Assembly: GCF_015207035.1 (NCBI RefSeq)
Contig: NZ_JADEXQ010000044.1
Coordinates: 1-48,361, forward strand
Length of the DNA stretch: 48,361 bases
Reading direction: 5' to 3'
DNA from: Romeriopsis navalis LEGE 11480
Lineage (GTDB): Bacteria > Cyanobacteriota > Cyanobacteriia > Leptolyngbyales > Leptolyngbyaceae
Position numbers and translations under genes: made by a program. The notes beneath the pieces are model-generated. The model did no database searches. It saw only the letters and a list, made by a program, of their open reading frames with translations, and was not told where the DNA came from. Position 1 is the first letter of the stretch; every line of letters begins with the position of its first letter. Positions 24,801 through 33,622 of the stretch are shown here, piece after piece.

Positions 24801-27596
24801 ATGAATGCAGTCGAAATCGAAGAAGCCATTTCTCAGCTTGCCGAAGCGCCCTTTGATGCAGCTGCATTCCCCTTTGCTTTCCTCGAAGCATTTGGCAATA
24901 AGGCGACGACGCTCAAGAAGCTGAAGAGCAACAGTTCAAACAAGTCTGACTTGGGTGGGGTGCTTCAACGCAACAATATTCATCTGAAGGTTTGCGAGGA
25001 AGGCGAAGTGACGGCGACGCTGACGGCGCTGCGGGAGAGTCCAGCGACGGCGAAGCAGAAGGCAAAGTTTATTCTGGCGACGGATGGTGTGAGTCTGGAG
25101 GCAGAGAATCTGGCGGATGAGGCCGAGCCGCCGTTGGTTTGTGAATACGCCAAGTTTGATGACCATTTTGGATTTTTCCTGCCATTGGCGGGCATTACGA
25201 CAGTCAAGCAGATTCGAGAGAATGCCTTTGATATTAAAGCGACGGGGCGGTTAAATCGGCTGTATGTGGAGCTGTTGCAGAAGAATCCGGATTGGGATAC
25301 GGATGAGCGCCGGGAGGCAATGAATCATTTTATGGCGCGGCTGATCTTTTGCTTTTTTGCAGAGGATACGAATATTTTTCACAGTGAGAATCTGTTTACG
25401 GCAACGATTGAGCAGATGTCTGCGCGGGATTCTTCGAATACCCATGCAGTGCTGGCAGAGCTATTTCGGGCGATGCGGACGCCACCGCAGGAGCGGGCGG
25501 CGGCGGGAATCAAGAATTGGGCCAACCAGTTTCCCTATGCCAATGGGGGACTATTTTCGGGCAGTTTAGAGGTGCCGCGTTTTAGTAAGATTGCCCGGTC
25601 CTATCTGCTGCATGTGGGGAATTTGGATTGGACGAAGATCAACCCGGATATTTTTGGGTCGATGATTCAGGCGGTGGCGGATGATGAGGAGCGCGGTGCG
25701 TTGGGGATGCACTATACGAGTGTGCCGAATATTCTCAAGGTTTTGAATCCGCTGTTTTTGGATGACTTGCGGGAGCAACTGGAGGCAGCGGGGGAGAATG
25801 GGCGGAAGCTGCTGAATTTGCGGAAGCGGATGGCGCGGATAAGGGTGTTTGATCCGGCTTGTGGGTCGGGGAATTTTTTGGTGATTGCCTATAAGGAGAT
25901 GCGGGCGATCGAGGCGGTGATTAATGAGCGTCGGGGGGAGGCGGATCGGCGATCTGAGATTCCGTTGACGAATTTTCGAGGAATTGAGATTCGTCATTTT
26001 TCCTGTGAGGTGGCGCGGTTGGCGTTGATTATTGCGGAGTATCAGTGTGATGTGGTTTATCGGGGGCAGCGGTTGGCGTTGGCGGAGTTTTTGCCACTGA
26101 AGGATGAGAATTGGATTACTTGTGGGAATGCGTTGCAGTTGGATTGGTTGAGCTTGTGGGATGCGGATCAGCAAGGTGTCAGGGTTCGACAGGAACGTCT
26201 GGATTTATATGGCGAGACGAGGGAGCAAGCCGAAGTCGATTTCGAGAATGAAGCTGGTGAAACTTTTCTGTGTGGAAATCCACCTTATTTGGGCTCAACT
26301 TGGCAATCCAAAGAACAAAAAGCTGATTTAAAGCATATTTTTGAGGGGCGAACCAAGAAATGGAAATCGCTGGATTATGTGTCGGGATGGTTCATGAAGG
26401 CGGTAGATTATGGAACACAGACAAGATCTATTACGGCTTTTGTATCTACAAATTCAATCTGTCAGGGGCAACAGGTGTCAATTCTCTGGCCGCTAATTTT
26501 TAATACAGAGCATGAGATTTCTTTTGCGCATACGTCATTTAAGTGGGCAAATTTAGCAAGTCATAATGCCGGTGTCACAGTCGTAATCGTCGGACTTGCT
26601 AGCAACGCTGAAAAAGCTCGAAACTTGTTTTCTATTGAAGATAAAGGCGAGACAGTAGTAAGGGAAGCTGAAAATATCAACGCTTATTTAGTCGCTGGCT
26701 CTAACGTTGAAATCTCCAAGCATATGGAGCCTCTATCCAATACAGCAGAAATGCTTCGCGGAAATATGCCTTATGACGGTGGTAATTTACTTCTCTCAGC
26801 TGATGAGGTTATAGATTTAGACCTTACGCAAGATCAATATGAAAAATTGATTCGACGAATTTATGGCTCAGCCGAGTTTATCCGAGGATTATCTCGTTAT
26901 TGCCTTTGGATCGAAGATGATCTTTTGGATGAAGCACTAACGATCGCACCAGTTCGGCAACGAATCGAAGGAGTGCGAAAAATGCGGTTGGCAAGCCGTG
27001 ACAAGAGTGCAAATGCAATGGCTGCTTATCCGCACCGTATGCGTGAGATGAACCTTGCGAAGCAGCAAACCATTTCCATGCCGCGCATTTCATCTGAAAG
27101 ACGCGAGTATCTTCCAGTTGGTTTAGTCGATTCAAAAACCACCATAACTGACCTTTGCTTCGGTCTTTACGATGCTTCTCTATGGAACATGGCGCTAATA
27201 GCCTCCCGCATACACCTCGTCTGGATCGCTACCGTCTGCGGCAAACTTGAAACGCGCATTCGCTACTCCAACACCCTCGGCTGGAACACCTTTCCTGTCC
27301 CTACCCTCACCCAACAAAACAAAACTGACCTCACCCGCTGCGCCGAAGACATCCTCCTCGCCCGCGAACAATACTTCCCCGCCACCATCGCCGATATGTA
27401 CGACCCCAAACGCATGGACAGCGAATTCCCCCTCGTCCGCCAAGCCCACGATCTCAACGACGAAACCCTAGAGCGCATCTACATCGGACGCCGCTTCAAA
27501 AACGACACCGAACGCCTCGAAAAACTCTTCGATCTCTACACTAAAATGACCGCCCAGCAACCACCCGCGAAAAAGTCGGCCCCCCGAAAAAGTTAG
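24801..27596 (+). CDS. MmeI-like class I DNA adenine methyltransferase, no evident nuclease motif
   Basis: 931 aa. SAM motif I is FDPACGSGNF (D351-F359) and the catalytic motif IV is GNPPY (N493-Y496), the NPPY of N6-adenine methylases. Order is N-terminal domain, helical spacer (to 340), methylase core (345-600), variable target-recognition region (about 560-800) and conserved C-terminal segment (SEFPLVRQAHDLNDETLERIYIGRRF). This is the MmeI/type IIL architecture, but I find no D...ExK motif in the first 200 residues, so cleavage may come from a partner. Base composition is mosaic: G-rich to about 26170, AT-rich to 27190, C-rich after. First gene of a five-gene same-strand array. Confidence 0.9.
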   Translation: MNAVEIEEAISQLAEAPFDAAAFPFAFLEAFGNKATTLKKLKSNSSNKSDLGGVLQRNNIHLKVCEEGEVTATLTALRESPATAKQKAKFILATDGVSLEAENLADEAEPPLVCEYAKFDDHFGFFLPLAGITTVKQIRENAFDIKATGRLNRLYVELLQKNPDWDTDERREAMNHFMARLIFCFFAEDTNIFHSENLFTATIEQMSARDSSNTHAVLAELFRAMRTPPQERAAAGIKNWANQFPYANGGLFSGSLEVPRFSKIARSYLLHVGNLDWTKINPDIFGSMIQAVADDEERGALGMHYTSVPNILKVLNPLFLDDLREQLEAAGENGRKLLNLRKRMARIRVFDPACGSGNFLVIAYKEMRAIEAVINERRGEADRRSEIPLTNFRGIEIRHFSCEVARLALIIAEYQCDVVYRGQRLALAEFLPLKDENWITCGNALQLDWLSLWDADQQGVRVRQERLDLYGETREQAEVDFENEAGETFLCGNPPYLGSTWQSKEQKADLKHIFEGRTKKWKSLDYVSGWFMKAVDYGTQTRSITAFVSTNSICQGQQVSILWPLIFNTEHEISFAHTSFKWANLASHNAGVTVVIVGLASNAEKARNLFSIEDKGETVVREAENINAYLVAGSNVEISKHMEPLSNTAEMLRGNMPYDGGNLLLSADEVIDLDLTQDQYEKLIRRIYGSAEFIRGLSRYCLWIEDDLLDEALTIAPVRQRIEGVRKMRLASRDKSANAMAAYPHRMREMNLAKQQTISMPRISSERREYLPVGLVDSKTTITDLCFGLYDASLWNMALIASRIHLVWIATVCGKLETRIRYSNTLGWNTFPVPTLTQQNKTDLTRCAEDILLAREQYFPATIADMYDPKRMDSEFPLVRQAHDLNDETLERIYIGRRFKNDTERLEKLFDLYTKMTAQQPPAKKSAPRKS

Positions 27597-27636
27597 CCAT
27601 AATAATAACGACGAGCCCATTTACCCCCGAAAAACC

Positions 27637-27876
27637 ATGACAGCCACCGAAAAGCTCTACCAACTGCTCCAAACCCTCCCAGAAAACCAAATCACCGAAG
27701 TCCTCAACTTCGCCGAATTTCTCCACCAAAAACAGCCCACCACTCCAACGACCAAGACGATCCCCCCCGGTACTCTTACTGGACTCCGAGGCATCGCCAA
27801 ACATCCCGGTTCTACTCCAAATGAAGCCGAACTAAAAGCCGAATATACCGACTATCTAACCCAGAAATACCAATAA
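27637..27876 (+). CDS. DUF2281-type antitoxin
   Basis: 79 aa. The N-terminal LYQLLQTLPENQITEVLNFAEFLHQKQ matches the DUF2281 antitoxin pattern (LPE...V.DF.EFL), followed by a Pro/Thr linker and a C-terminal ELKAEYTDYL segment likely to bind the toxin. It lies 40 bases after the methylase stop and 8 bases before the PIN gene. Expected role: neutralise the PIN RNase and autoregulate the pair. Confidence 0.85.
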   Translation: MTATEKLYQLLQTLPENQITEVLNFAEFLHQKQPTTPTTKTIPPGTLTGLRGIAKHPGSTPNEAELKAEYTDYLTQKYQ

Positions 27877-27884
27877 GCCTGCCC

Positions 27885-28292
27885 GTGAAAATTCTCATCG
27901 ATACCAACATCGTCCTCGATCTCATCCTGGAAAGAGACCCCTTTGTTGAAGACGCGATCGCCATCTTCGAGCAAATTGAACAGAGCAACTTGGAAGGCCA
28001 TATCGCCGCCACCACTATCACCAATATTTTCTACCTCATCCGTAAAATCGAAGGTCGTGAAGTCGCCCTTGCGGCCATTCACCGGCTCCTGATTGGTCTC
28101 CAATTTTGTGCTGTCGATCGCCAAACCATCGAAACTGCACTCAGCCTTGGCCTGAAAGACTTTGAAGACAGCATTCAACTAGCCTGTGCCACCCTCAATC
28201 AACTCGATGCGATCGTCACCCGCGATCGGAAAGACTTCGTCGGTAGCAACCTCCCTATTTATTCCCCCACAGAACTCTTAAACCAGCTCTAG
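27885..28292 (+). CDS. PIN-domain toxin (VapC-like RNase)
   Basis: 135 aa starting at GTG. The acidic residues of the PIN active site are visible: IDTNIVLDLI (D6 and D11 region), LKDFEDSIQLACA and IVTRDRKDF. PIN toxins are Mg2+-dependent RNases that cut tRNA or rRNA. The antitoxin precedes it by 8 bases, and the helicase gene follows after 25 bases, so the pair is embedded in the operon rather than beside it. Confidence 0.88.
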   Translation: MKILIDTNIVLDLILERDPFVEDAIAIFEQIEQSNLEGHIAATTITNIFYLIRKIEGREVALAAIHRLLIGLQFCAVDRQTIETALSLGLKDFEDSIQLACATLNQLDAIVTRDRKDFVGSNLPIYSPTELLNQL

Positions 28293-28317
28293 ACAAAGCA
28301 CATCTAAAGAAATTTCT

Positions 28318-30387
28318 ATGAGTCAGCCTATTTCAGTACCCGCCGTATCCGTCACCTACGCCCAAGCTGGCACCTCCACAAGCTCTAATGCCCTCGGTAT
28401 GCGCCCCATGCAAGAGCGGGCCTACCAGCAACGCGGCGAACAATACCTCCTAATCAAATCACCCCCGGCCTCCGGCAAAAGTCGGGCACTCATGTTTATC
28501 GCCCTGGACAAGCTGGAACACCAGCAACTCAAACAAGCCATCATCGTTGTGCCAGAGAAATCGATCGGTTCCAGCTTCCAGGATGAACCGCTCAGTCAGT
28601 ATGGCTTTTGGACCGACTGGCAAGTCGAACCCCGATGGAATCTTTGCGATGCGCCAGGAAACGACGGCGGCAAAGTCGATGCAGTGAAGAAGTTCCTCGC
28701 CAGCGAGGCCAAGATACTAGTCTGTACTCACGCCACCTTCCGCTTCGCCGTGGATAAATTCGGCATCAAAGTGTTTGACGATCGCCTGATCGCCGTAGAT
28801 GAGTTCCACCACGTTTCCGCCAACCCCGACAATCGGCTCGGCGATCAGGTACGCCAACTCATGGCCCAAGGCAAAACCCATATCGTCGCCATGACTGGCT
28901 CCTACTTTCGCGGCGACGCCGAAGCCGTACTGCAGCCAGACGACGAATCAAAATTTGCCACCGTCACCTATACCTACTACGAACAACTCAACGGTTACGA
29001 GCACCTGAAGCAGCTCGACATCGGCTACTACTTCTACTCCGGCAGCTACACCGACGAAATCATGCGGGTGTTAGATCCTCGACAAAAAACCATCCTGCAC
29101 ATCCCCAACGTCAACTCCCGCGAAAGCACCAAAGACAAAATCCGTGAGGTCGAACACATCATCGACGAACTGGGAGAATGGCAAGGCACCGATCCCAAAA
29201 CAGGATTTCAACTCGTCAAAACCACCGATGGCCCAATCCTCAAAATCGCCGATCTCGTAGATGACGATCCCAGCAAGCGCGATAAAGTTGCCACCGCTCT
29301 GAAAGATCCCGCCCAAAAAAATAACCGCGATCACGTTGATATCATCATCGCCCTCGGCATGGCTAAAGAAGGCTTCGACTGGATTTGGTGCGAACACGCC
29401 TTGACGATCGGCTACCGCTCCAGCCTCACCGAAATCATCCAAATCATTGGCCGCGCCACCCGCGATGCCCCCGGCAAAACCCGTGCCCGCTTCACCAACC
29501 TGATCGCCGAACCCGATGCCAGCGAAACCGCCGTTACCGAAGCAATCAACGACACGCTCAAAGCCATTGCGGCCAGTCTGCTCATGGAACAAGTCCTCGC
29601 CCCGCGCTTCGAGTTCCGCCCCAAGCACCCCGAAAATCAACCCACACCGGGCTTTGACTACGGGGAAGGGGGCTACAATGCCGCCGGAACAAATGTGGGG
29701 GTCAATCCAGAGACCGGACAAATTCAGCTCGAAATCAAAGGACTCGCCGCACCCAAAAGTCCAGAAGCTGAACGCATCTGTCGCGAAGACCTCAACGAAT
29801 TAGTCACAGCCTTCGTCCAAGACAAGCCCAGCATCGAGCGCGGCCTATTTGATGAAGAAGTCGTTCCCGAGGAACTGACCCAGGTGCGCATGGGCAAAAT
29901 TGTTCAGGAAAAGTTTCCAGATCTAGCAGCTGAAGACCAAGAAGCTGTTCGACAACATGCGATCGCTGCCCTCAACGTCGTCCAACAAGCAAAAGCGGCT
30001 GAATCGGGCGGAAACTATTCGACAGACGATTCAGGAGACGAGTCAACTCCGAACACTGCTCTCATTGACGGCGTTCGTCAATTCGCCCTATCGGTCACAG
30101 AACTCGATATCGACCTGATTGACCGCATCAACCCCTTTGGCGAAGCCTATGCTATCCTCTCAAAATCCATGAGCGAAGAGCGGCTTAAGCAGGTCGCAGC
30201 GGTCATTGCAGCGAAGCGGATCAATCTCACGATGGAAGAAGCCAGAGAATTAGCCAAACGAGCCGTACGCTTCAAGAATGAGAAAGGGAGACTGCCCTCA
30301 ATTACCGCAGCCGACCCCTGGGAAAAACGTATGGCCGAAGGAATTGCGTTCCTGCAACGCAAGGTAAAGGAGGAGAGTAATGCCTAA
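28318..30387 (+). CDS. SF2 DEAD/DEAH-box helicase-like ATPase of the island
   Basis: 689 aa. A Q-motif-like MRPMQERAY (28-36) precedes Walker A PPASGKS (49-55). The DExH box is DEFH (161-164), motif III MTGSYF, motif VI QIIGRATR (375-382). The C-terminal 250 residues contain FKNEKGRLPSITAADPWEKRM, a (F)xxExGRLP module found again in the next protein. Likely ATP-driven DNA translocase, analogous to HsdR or DISARM/BREX motors but without a fused nuclease. Stop overlaps the GIY-YIG start by 8 bases, with AAGGAGG serving the latter. Confidence 0.88.
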   Translation: MSQPISVPAVSVTYAQAGTSTSSNALGMRPMQERAYQQRGEQYLLIKSPPASGKSRALMFIALDKLEHQQLKQAIIVVPEKSIGSSFQDEPLSQYGFWTDWQVEPRWNLCDAPGNDGGKVDAVKKFLASEAKILVCTHATFRFAVDKFGIKVFDDRLIAVDEFHHVSANPDNRLGDQVRQLMAQGKTHIVAMTGSYFRGDAEAVLQPDDESKFATVTYTYYEQLNGYEHLKQLDIGYYFYSGSYTDEIMRVLDPRQKTILHIPNVNSRESTKDKIREVEHIIDELGEWQGTDPKTGFQLVKTTDGPILKIADLVDDDPSKRDKVATALKDPAQKNNRDHVDIIIALGMAKEGFDWIWCEHALTIGYRSSLTEIIQIIGRATRDAPGKTRARFTNLIAEPDASETAVTEAINDTLKAIAASLLMEQVLAPRFEFRPKHPENQPTPGFDYGEGGYNAAGTNVGVNPETGQIQLEIKGLAAPKSPEAERICREDLNELVTAFVQDKPSIERGLFDEEVVPEELTQVRMGKIVQEKFPDLAAEDQEAVRQHAIAALNVVQQAKAAESGGNYSTDDSGDESTPNTALIDGVRQFALSVTELDIDLIDRINPFGEAYAILSKSMSEERLKQVAAVIAAKRINLTMEEARELAKRAVRFKNEKGRLPSITAADPWEKRMAEGIAFLQRKVKEESNA

Positions 30388-31591
30388 GCAAACCAAGCCT
30401 AAGCAAAAGCAGACGACAGAAGACGACTTGGCGCTGCTTGATGAATTGGGCTTAGACACAGTGCCCGAAAAACCTAAAAAGCTTTCTGCCAAAGAAGAAC
30501 GGATCATCGCAGGCTTCGAAGAAATTGAGCACTTTGTTGAAGAACAGGGCAGATTGCCCCAGCATGGCGAACATCGAGACATCTTTGAGCGGCTCTATGC
30601 AGTGAGGCTAGATCGCCTACGGGAATCAAAGGAATGTCGCAAAGTATTACAGTCAATTGATTCAAGAGGACTATTAGAGGCTGACAACGATGGGCACCCA
30701 CCCCTAGAAGAAGACATTACAGACGAGGACTTGCTCTCAACGCTTGGCCTTGATGCCACTACTGGCAATGACATCACTCAACTCAAACATGTGCGATCGC
30801 GCGCCGAAATTAAGTCTGCTGAGGAGATTGCACAACGCAATCCCTGCGAAGACTTCGAGCAATTCAAACCCGTTTTCGAGAATGTTCAAAACGACCTAGA
30901 TACAGGTCTACGAAAAACGCTCAAGTATCAAGATAATGCAGCGGTCAATCAAGGCGATATGTTCATCCTTGATGGTCACAAAGTGATAGTGGCTGAAATG
31001 GATGCGCCTTTCATCGCGGATTATGGCCGCCAAGATCGCCGACTGAGGGTGGTATATGACAACGCCACTGAAAGCGATTTGTTGATGCGATCGCTACAAC
31101 GCTCCTTAAACAAAGACAGGGCTAGCCGCCGCATCACCACCCCAGACTTTGGCCCCCTGTTTTCGCAAGTCGAAGCAGAAGATGACTATCCCACTGGCTA
31201 TATTTATGTGCTGCGGAGCCAATCAGATGACCCCTTCATTGCAGAACATCGGTCTGTAGTCCACAAAATCGGTGTGACTAGCGGTGATGTAAAACAGCGA
31301 ATTGCCAACGCCAAAAAAGATCCAACCTATCTACTCGCAGACGTTGAGATCGTCACAACCTTCAAGCTCGCCAATATCAACGCCAAAAAACTCGAAGCTC
31401 TCCTTCAGAAATTTTTTAGCAGTGCCCGATTGGATGTGGAATTACAGGATCGCTTTGGTACAGCAGTGAAACCTCGAGAATGGTTTCTCGTTCCATTAGA
31501 GGTGATTGAACAGGCAATCGAAAAAATTCGCGAGGGAACTATTGGCCAATTCCGATACGATCCAAATACAGCTAGCCTCAAGCAATTGTGA
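30380..31591 (+). CDS. GIY-YIG nuclease (MUG113/T5orf172-like) of the island
   Basis: 403 aa. The C-terminal 130 residues are the nuclease: G273-Y-I-Y-V-L (GIY), K296-I-G (YIG position), R307, metal-site E339 in KKLEALLQKFF, and the MUG113-type REWFLVPLE. The N-terminal 100 residues hold IEHFVEEQGRLPQHGE...FERLYAVRLDRL, sharing the ExGRLP module with the helicase C-terminus. The middle (150-270) is unassigned. Translationally coupled to the helicase. Expected role: DNA cleavage by the island's defence machinery. Ends 35 bases before the convergent solute-binding-protein gene. Confidence 0.88.
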   Translation: MPKQTKPKQKQTTEDDLALLDELGLDTVPEKPKKLSAKEERIIAGFEEIEHFVEEQGRLPQHGEHRDIFERLYAVRLDRLRESKECRKVLQSIDSRGLLEADNDGHPPLEEDITDEDLLSTLGLDATTGNDITQLKHVRSRAEIKSAEEIAQRNPCEDFEQFKPVFENVQNDLDTGLRKTLKYQDNAAVNQGDMFILDGHKVIVAEMDAPFIADYGRQDRRLRVVYDNATESDLLMRSLQRSLNKDRASRRITTPDFGPLFSQVEAEDDYPTGYIYVLRSQSDDPFIAEHRSVVHKIGVTSGDVKQRIANAKKDPTYLLADVEIVTTFKLANINAKKLEALLQKFFSSARLDVELQDRFGTAVKPREWFLVPLEVIEQAIEKIREGTIGQFRYDPNTASLKQL

Positions 31592-31624
31592 CAAAACAGA
31601 CCATTTAGAACCGCCCCAGGTTGT

Positions 31625-31653
31625 GATCACCGATCGAGTTCATCAATATTCCA
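31625..31653. repeat. Right copy of 29-bp direct repeat bounding the island
   Basis: Identical to 24642-24670. Here it covers the last nine codons of the intact solute-binding-protein gene and two bases beyond its stop. Confidence 0.85.
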
Positions 31654-33414
31654 CAGACCCCAGGTTGGTAAGCCGCTGTATTTGAGACCTTTCACATCTT
31701 TGCGAACGGCCATCAGCGCCCGATCGTTGACTAAGTGAATAATTGGCACTTCTTCAGCCACTATCTGCTGGAATTGGCCATAGATTTCCTTGCGCTTGGC
31801 TTCGTCAAATTCTTGGGCACCGGCAATAAACAGCCGATCAATCGCTGATTCATAAGGCTTTGGTGCGTAATCTTTAACTTCCGACTGACCGGGTTGTTGC
31901 TTCAGATTAAATGCATGGGAACCACCACTGGTCATCCAGAGATTCGCCACACCGTGAGGATCAACCCCACCCCCAAAGCCGACAATGTGAATATCCCAAT
32001 CGCGCGTGGTAGTGAGCTTATCCACCAACACATTGAAATTTAGCGTTTGGAAATTCACCTTCATGCCAATTTTGTCGAGGTCTTGTTTGATCTGTGAGCC
32101 GATCGCCACGCGCACCAAATTATTGGAATTTGTAATCAGGTTGAATTCGACACGGTTGCCATCCGCATCAAAGAGCTGACCCTGATTGTCATATTTAAAC
32201 CCCGCGCCCGTGAGCAACTGCTTCGCGGTGTCAATGTTGTAGTCGTAGACTTTCAATCCCTGTTCCGGCGAGAGAAAGTAGGGACTTTGGATCGAAACGG
32301 GTGAATGCTGCACCACGCCTAAACCCCGGAAAAGATTGGTGTTGATCCGCTCTTTATCGATCGCATGGGCCACGGCCTGCCGAAATTCCTTGGTGTTAAA
32401 CCATTTAGCTTTGATCGGGTCAACAAACGGCTTACCCTCAGCATTTTTAGCCGTGCTGACATTAAAGACAAATTGCAGCACCCCCGACCAAGCACCACCG
32501 TCCAGCACATTCGCATTCAGACGTTTGGCCTCTTGCTTCAGCAAACCGTAGTATTCCGATTTCATCGGGCGAGTATCACCGAGAACATCTAAGTCACCCG
32601 ATCGAAACCGCAGTAGCTGCACATCAAGATTCTCGATTACCTGCCAGATAATTTTATCGAGCTTGGGTAGTTGGGTGCCATCCTCAGCTTTGCGCCAATA
32701 GTAGGGATTGCGACGGAAGACAACACGCTGTCCCGCCACGTAAGCATCCAGTTTGTACGGACCATTCACAATAATTTGGTCCGGCGGCGTATCGCTCCCC
32801 CAGGTGGATAGAAAGGCCAGATTCCCATTGGCATCTTTAGTTTTGAGTGACTGCTCTAGGGCATGTTTCGGCAAAATACAAACGCCATTCGGGGCAGCAG
32901 TCGCCCGCAGAAATGGCGCAAAGGGTTCTGGGAAAGTGAATTTCACGCGCCGATCATCCAGCTTCCGCAGCGAAGGATATGCCTGTTTTGCCCCAATTTT
33001 CAGATTGTCTTTGACCTCGATCGGCACCTTGGGATTGAACACCACATCTTGGTAAGTAAACACCACATCATCAGCGGTGAGTGGGTTTCCATCGGACCAT
33101 TTCAAATCGGGTCGCAGGGTAAATATCGCGGTTTTCTTATCCTTGGAAAATTGCCAGGATTCTGCTAGTGATGGCTCAATCTCGCCCGTCACACCGTTTT
33201 CCCGCGTTAACCCATCATAGGTAAACATGAAAATATTCGGGAACGACTGGTTATTGGCAAAGTTGAAGGTTTTGGGGTCGGTGGGTGTGGCGAGCACAAG
33301 TTGGGATTCGTTGTGCGCCCGAAATCGCTGGAGACTACAGGCAGATAAGGGCAGCAATAAGCATAGACAAACCAACAAGACCCTGAGGAAATTGAGCCGC
33401 CGACTGCGTTTCAT
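31627..33414 (-). CDS. ABC transporter substrate-binding lipoprotein, family 5
   Basis: 595 aa SBP_bac_5 protein (oligopeptide/dipeptide/nickel type). A lipoprotein signal (MKRSRRLNFLRVLLVCLCLL, lipobox LSAC) leads the mature protein, which starts with LATPTDPKTFNFANN and contains the family segments EPSLAESWQFSKDKKT, LKWSDGNPLTADDVVFTYQDV and FRQAVAHAIDKERIN. Start at 33414 fits the signal peptide; the upstream ATG at 33558 adds 48 basic residues. No permease or ATPase gene is nearby, so it must serve a transporter encoded elsewhere. Its 3' end is the right boundary of the island. Confidence 0.92.
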   Translation of the reverse strand: MKRSRRLNFLRVLLVCLCLLLPLSACSLQRFRAHNESQLVLATPTDPKTFNFANNQSFPNIFMFTYDGLTRENGVTGEIEPSLAESWQFSKDKKTAIFTLRPDLKWSDGNPLTADDVVFTYQDVVFNPKVPIEVKDNLKIGAKQAYPSLRKLDDRRVKFTFPEPFAPFLRATAAPNGVCILPKHALEQSLKTKDANGNLAFLSTWGSDTPPDQIIVNGPYKLDAYVAGQRVVFRRNPYYWRKAEDGTQLPKLDKIIWQVIENLDVQLLRFRSGDLDVLGDTRPMKSEYYGLLKQEAKRLNANVLDGGAWSGVLQFVFNVSTAKNAEGKPFVDPIKAKWFNTKEFRQAVAHAIDKERINTNLFRGLGVVQHSPVSIQSPYFLSPEQGLKVYDYNIDTAKQLLTGAGFKYDNQGQLFDADGNRVEFNLITNSNNLVRVAIGSQIKQDLDKIGMKVNFQTLNFNVLVDKLTTTRDWDIHIVGFGGGVDPHGVANLWMTSGGSHAFNLKQQPGQSEVKDYAPKPYESAIDRLFIAGAQEFDEAKRKEIYGQFQQIVAEEVPIIHLVNDRALMAVRKDVKGLKYSGLPTWGLWNIDELDR

Positions 33415-33515
33415 GAATGCTACTCCAAGGTTCCGGAACGATCGGCTGCAAGCCCGAGAAATGTCTGGATTCGATCGTACCGGAACAGCGGACGCTCTTT
33501 CAATCCTGCCGCTTG

Positions 33516-33545
33516 TTTTAATCTTCCGACTTTTAATCTTCCGAC
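33516..33545. repeat. Perfect 15-bp tandem duplication
   Basis: TTTTAATCTTCCGAC occurs twice without spacer (33516-33530, 33531-33545) in the gap between the two solute-binding-protein genes, upstream of the first. Confidence 0.85.
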
Positions 33546-33564
33546 TGCCCGTCGCCATAAAACA

Positions 33565-33592
33565 ACTCCCTCACCCAACCGGGCAAGGGAGT
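33565..33592 (-). terminator. Terminator downstream of the second solute-binding-protein gene
   Basis: 12-bp stem with two wobbles, ACTCCCTCACCC (33565-33576) / GGGCAAGGGAGT (33581-33592), loop AACC. On the minus strand TGTTTTA follows. It lies 31 bases past the 33623 stop and would separate the two transcripts. Confidence 0.65.
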
Positions 33593-33622
33593 ATGGCAAA
33601 ACCGACACACAATTAATGGCCG

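Noticed and set aside
25566-26174. 202-codon minus-strand frame inside the methylase gene
   Set aside because: Pro/Leu/Arg/His-rich composition is the mirror of the methylase codons; no independent motifs.
29071-29721. 216-codon minus-strand frame opposite the island helicase
   Set aside because: Gly/Phe/Val-rich shadow with no recognisable domain; the helicase motifs on the other strand are decisive.
24642-31653. Prophage or IS-based transposon
   Set aside because: No phage structural gene, integrase or transposase and no terminal inverted repeats; only direct repeats at gene ends are visible.
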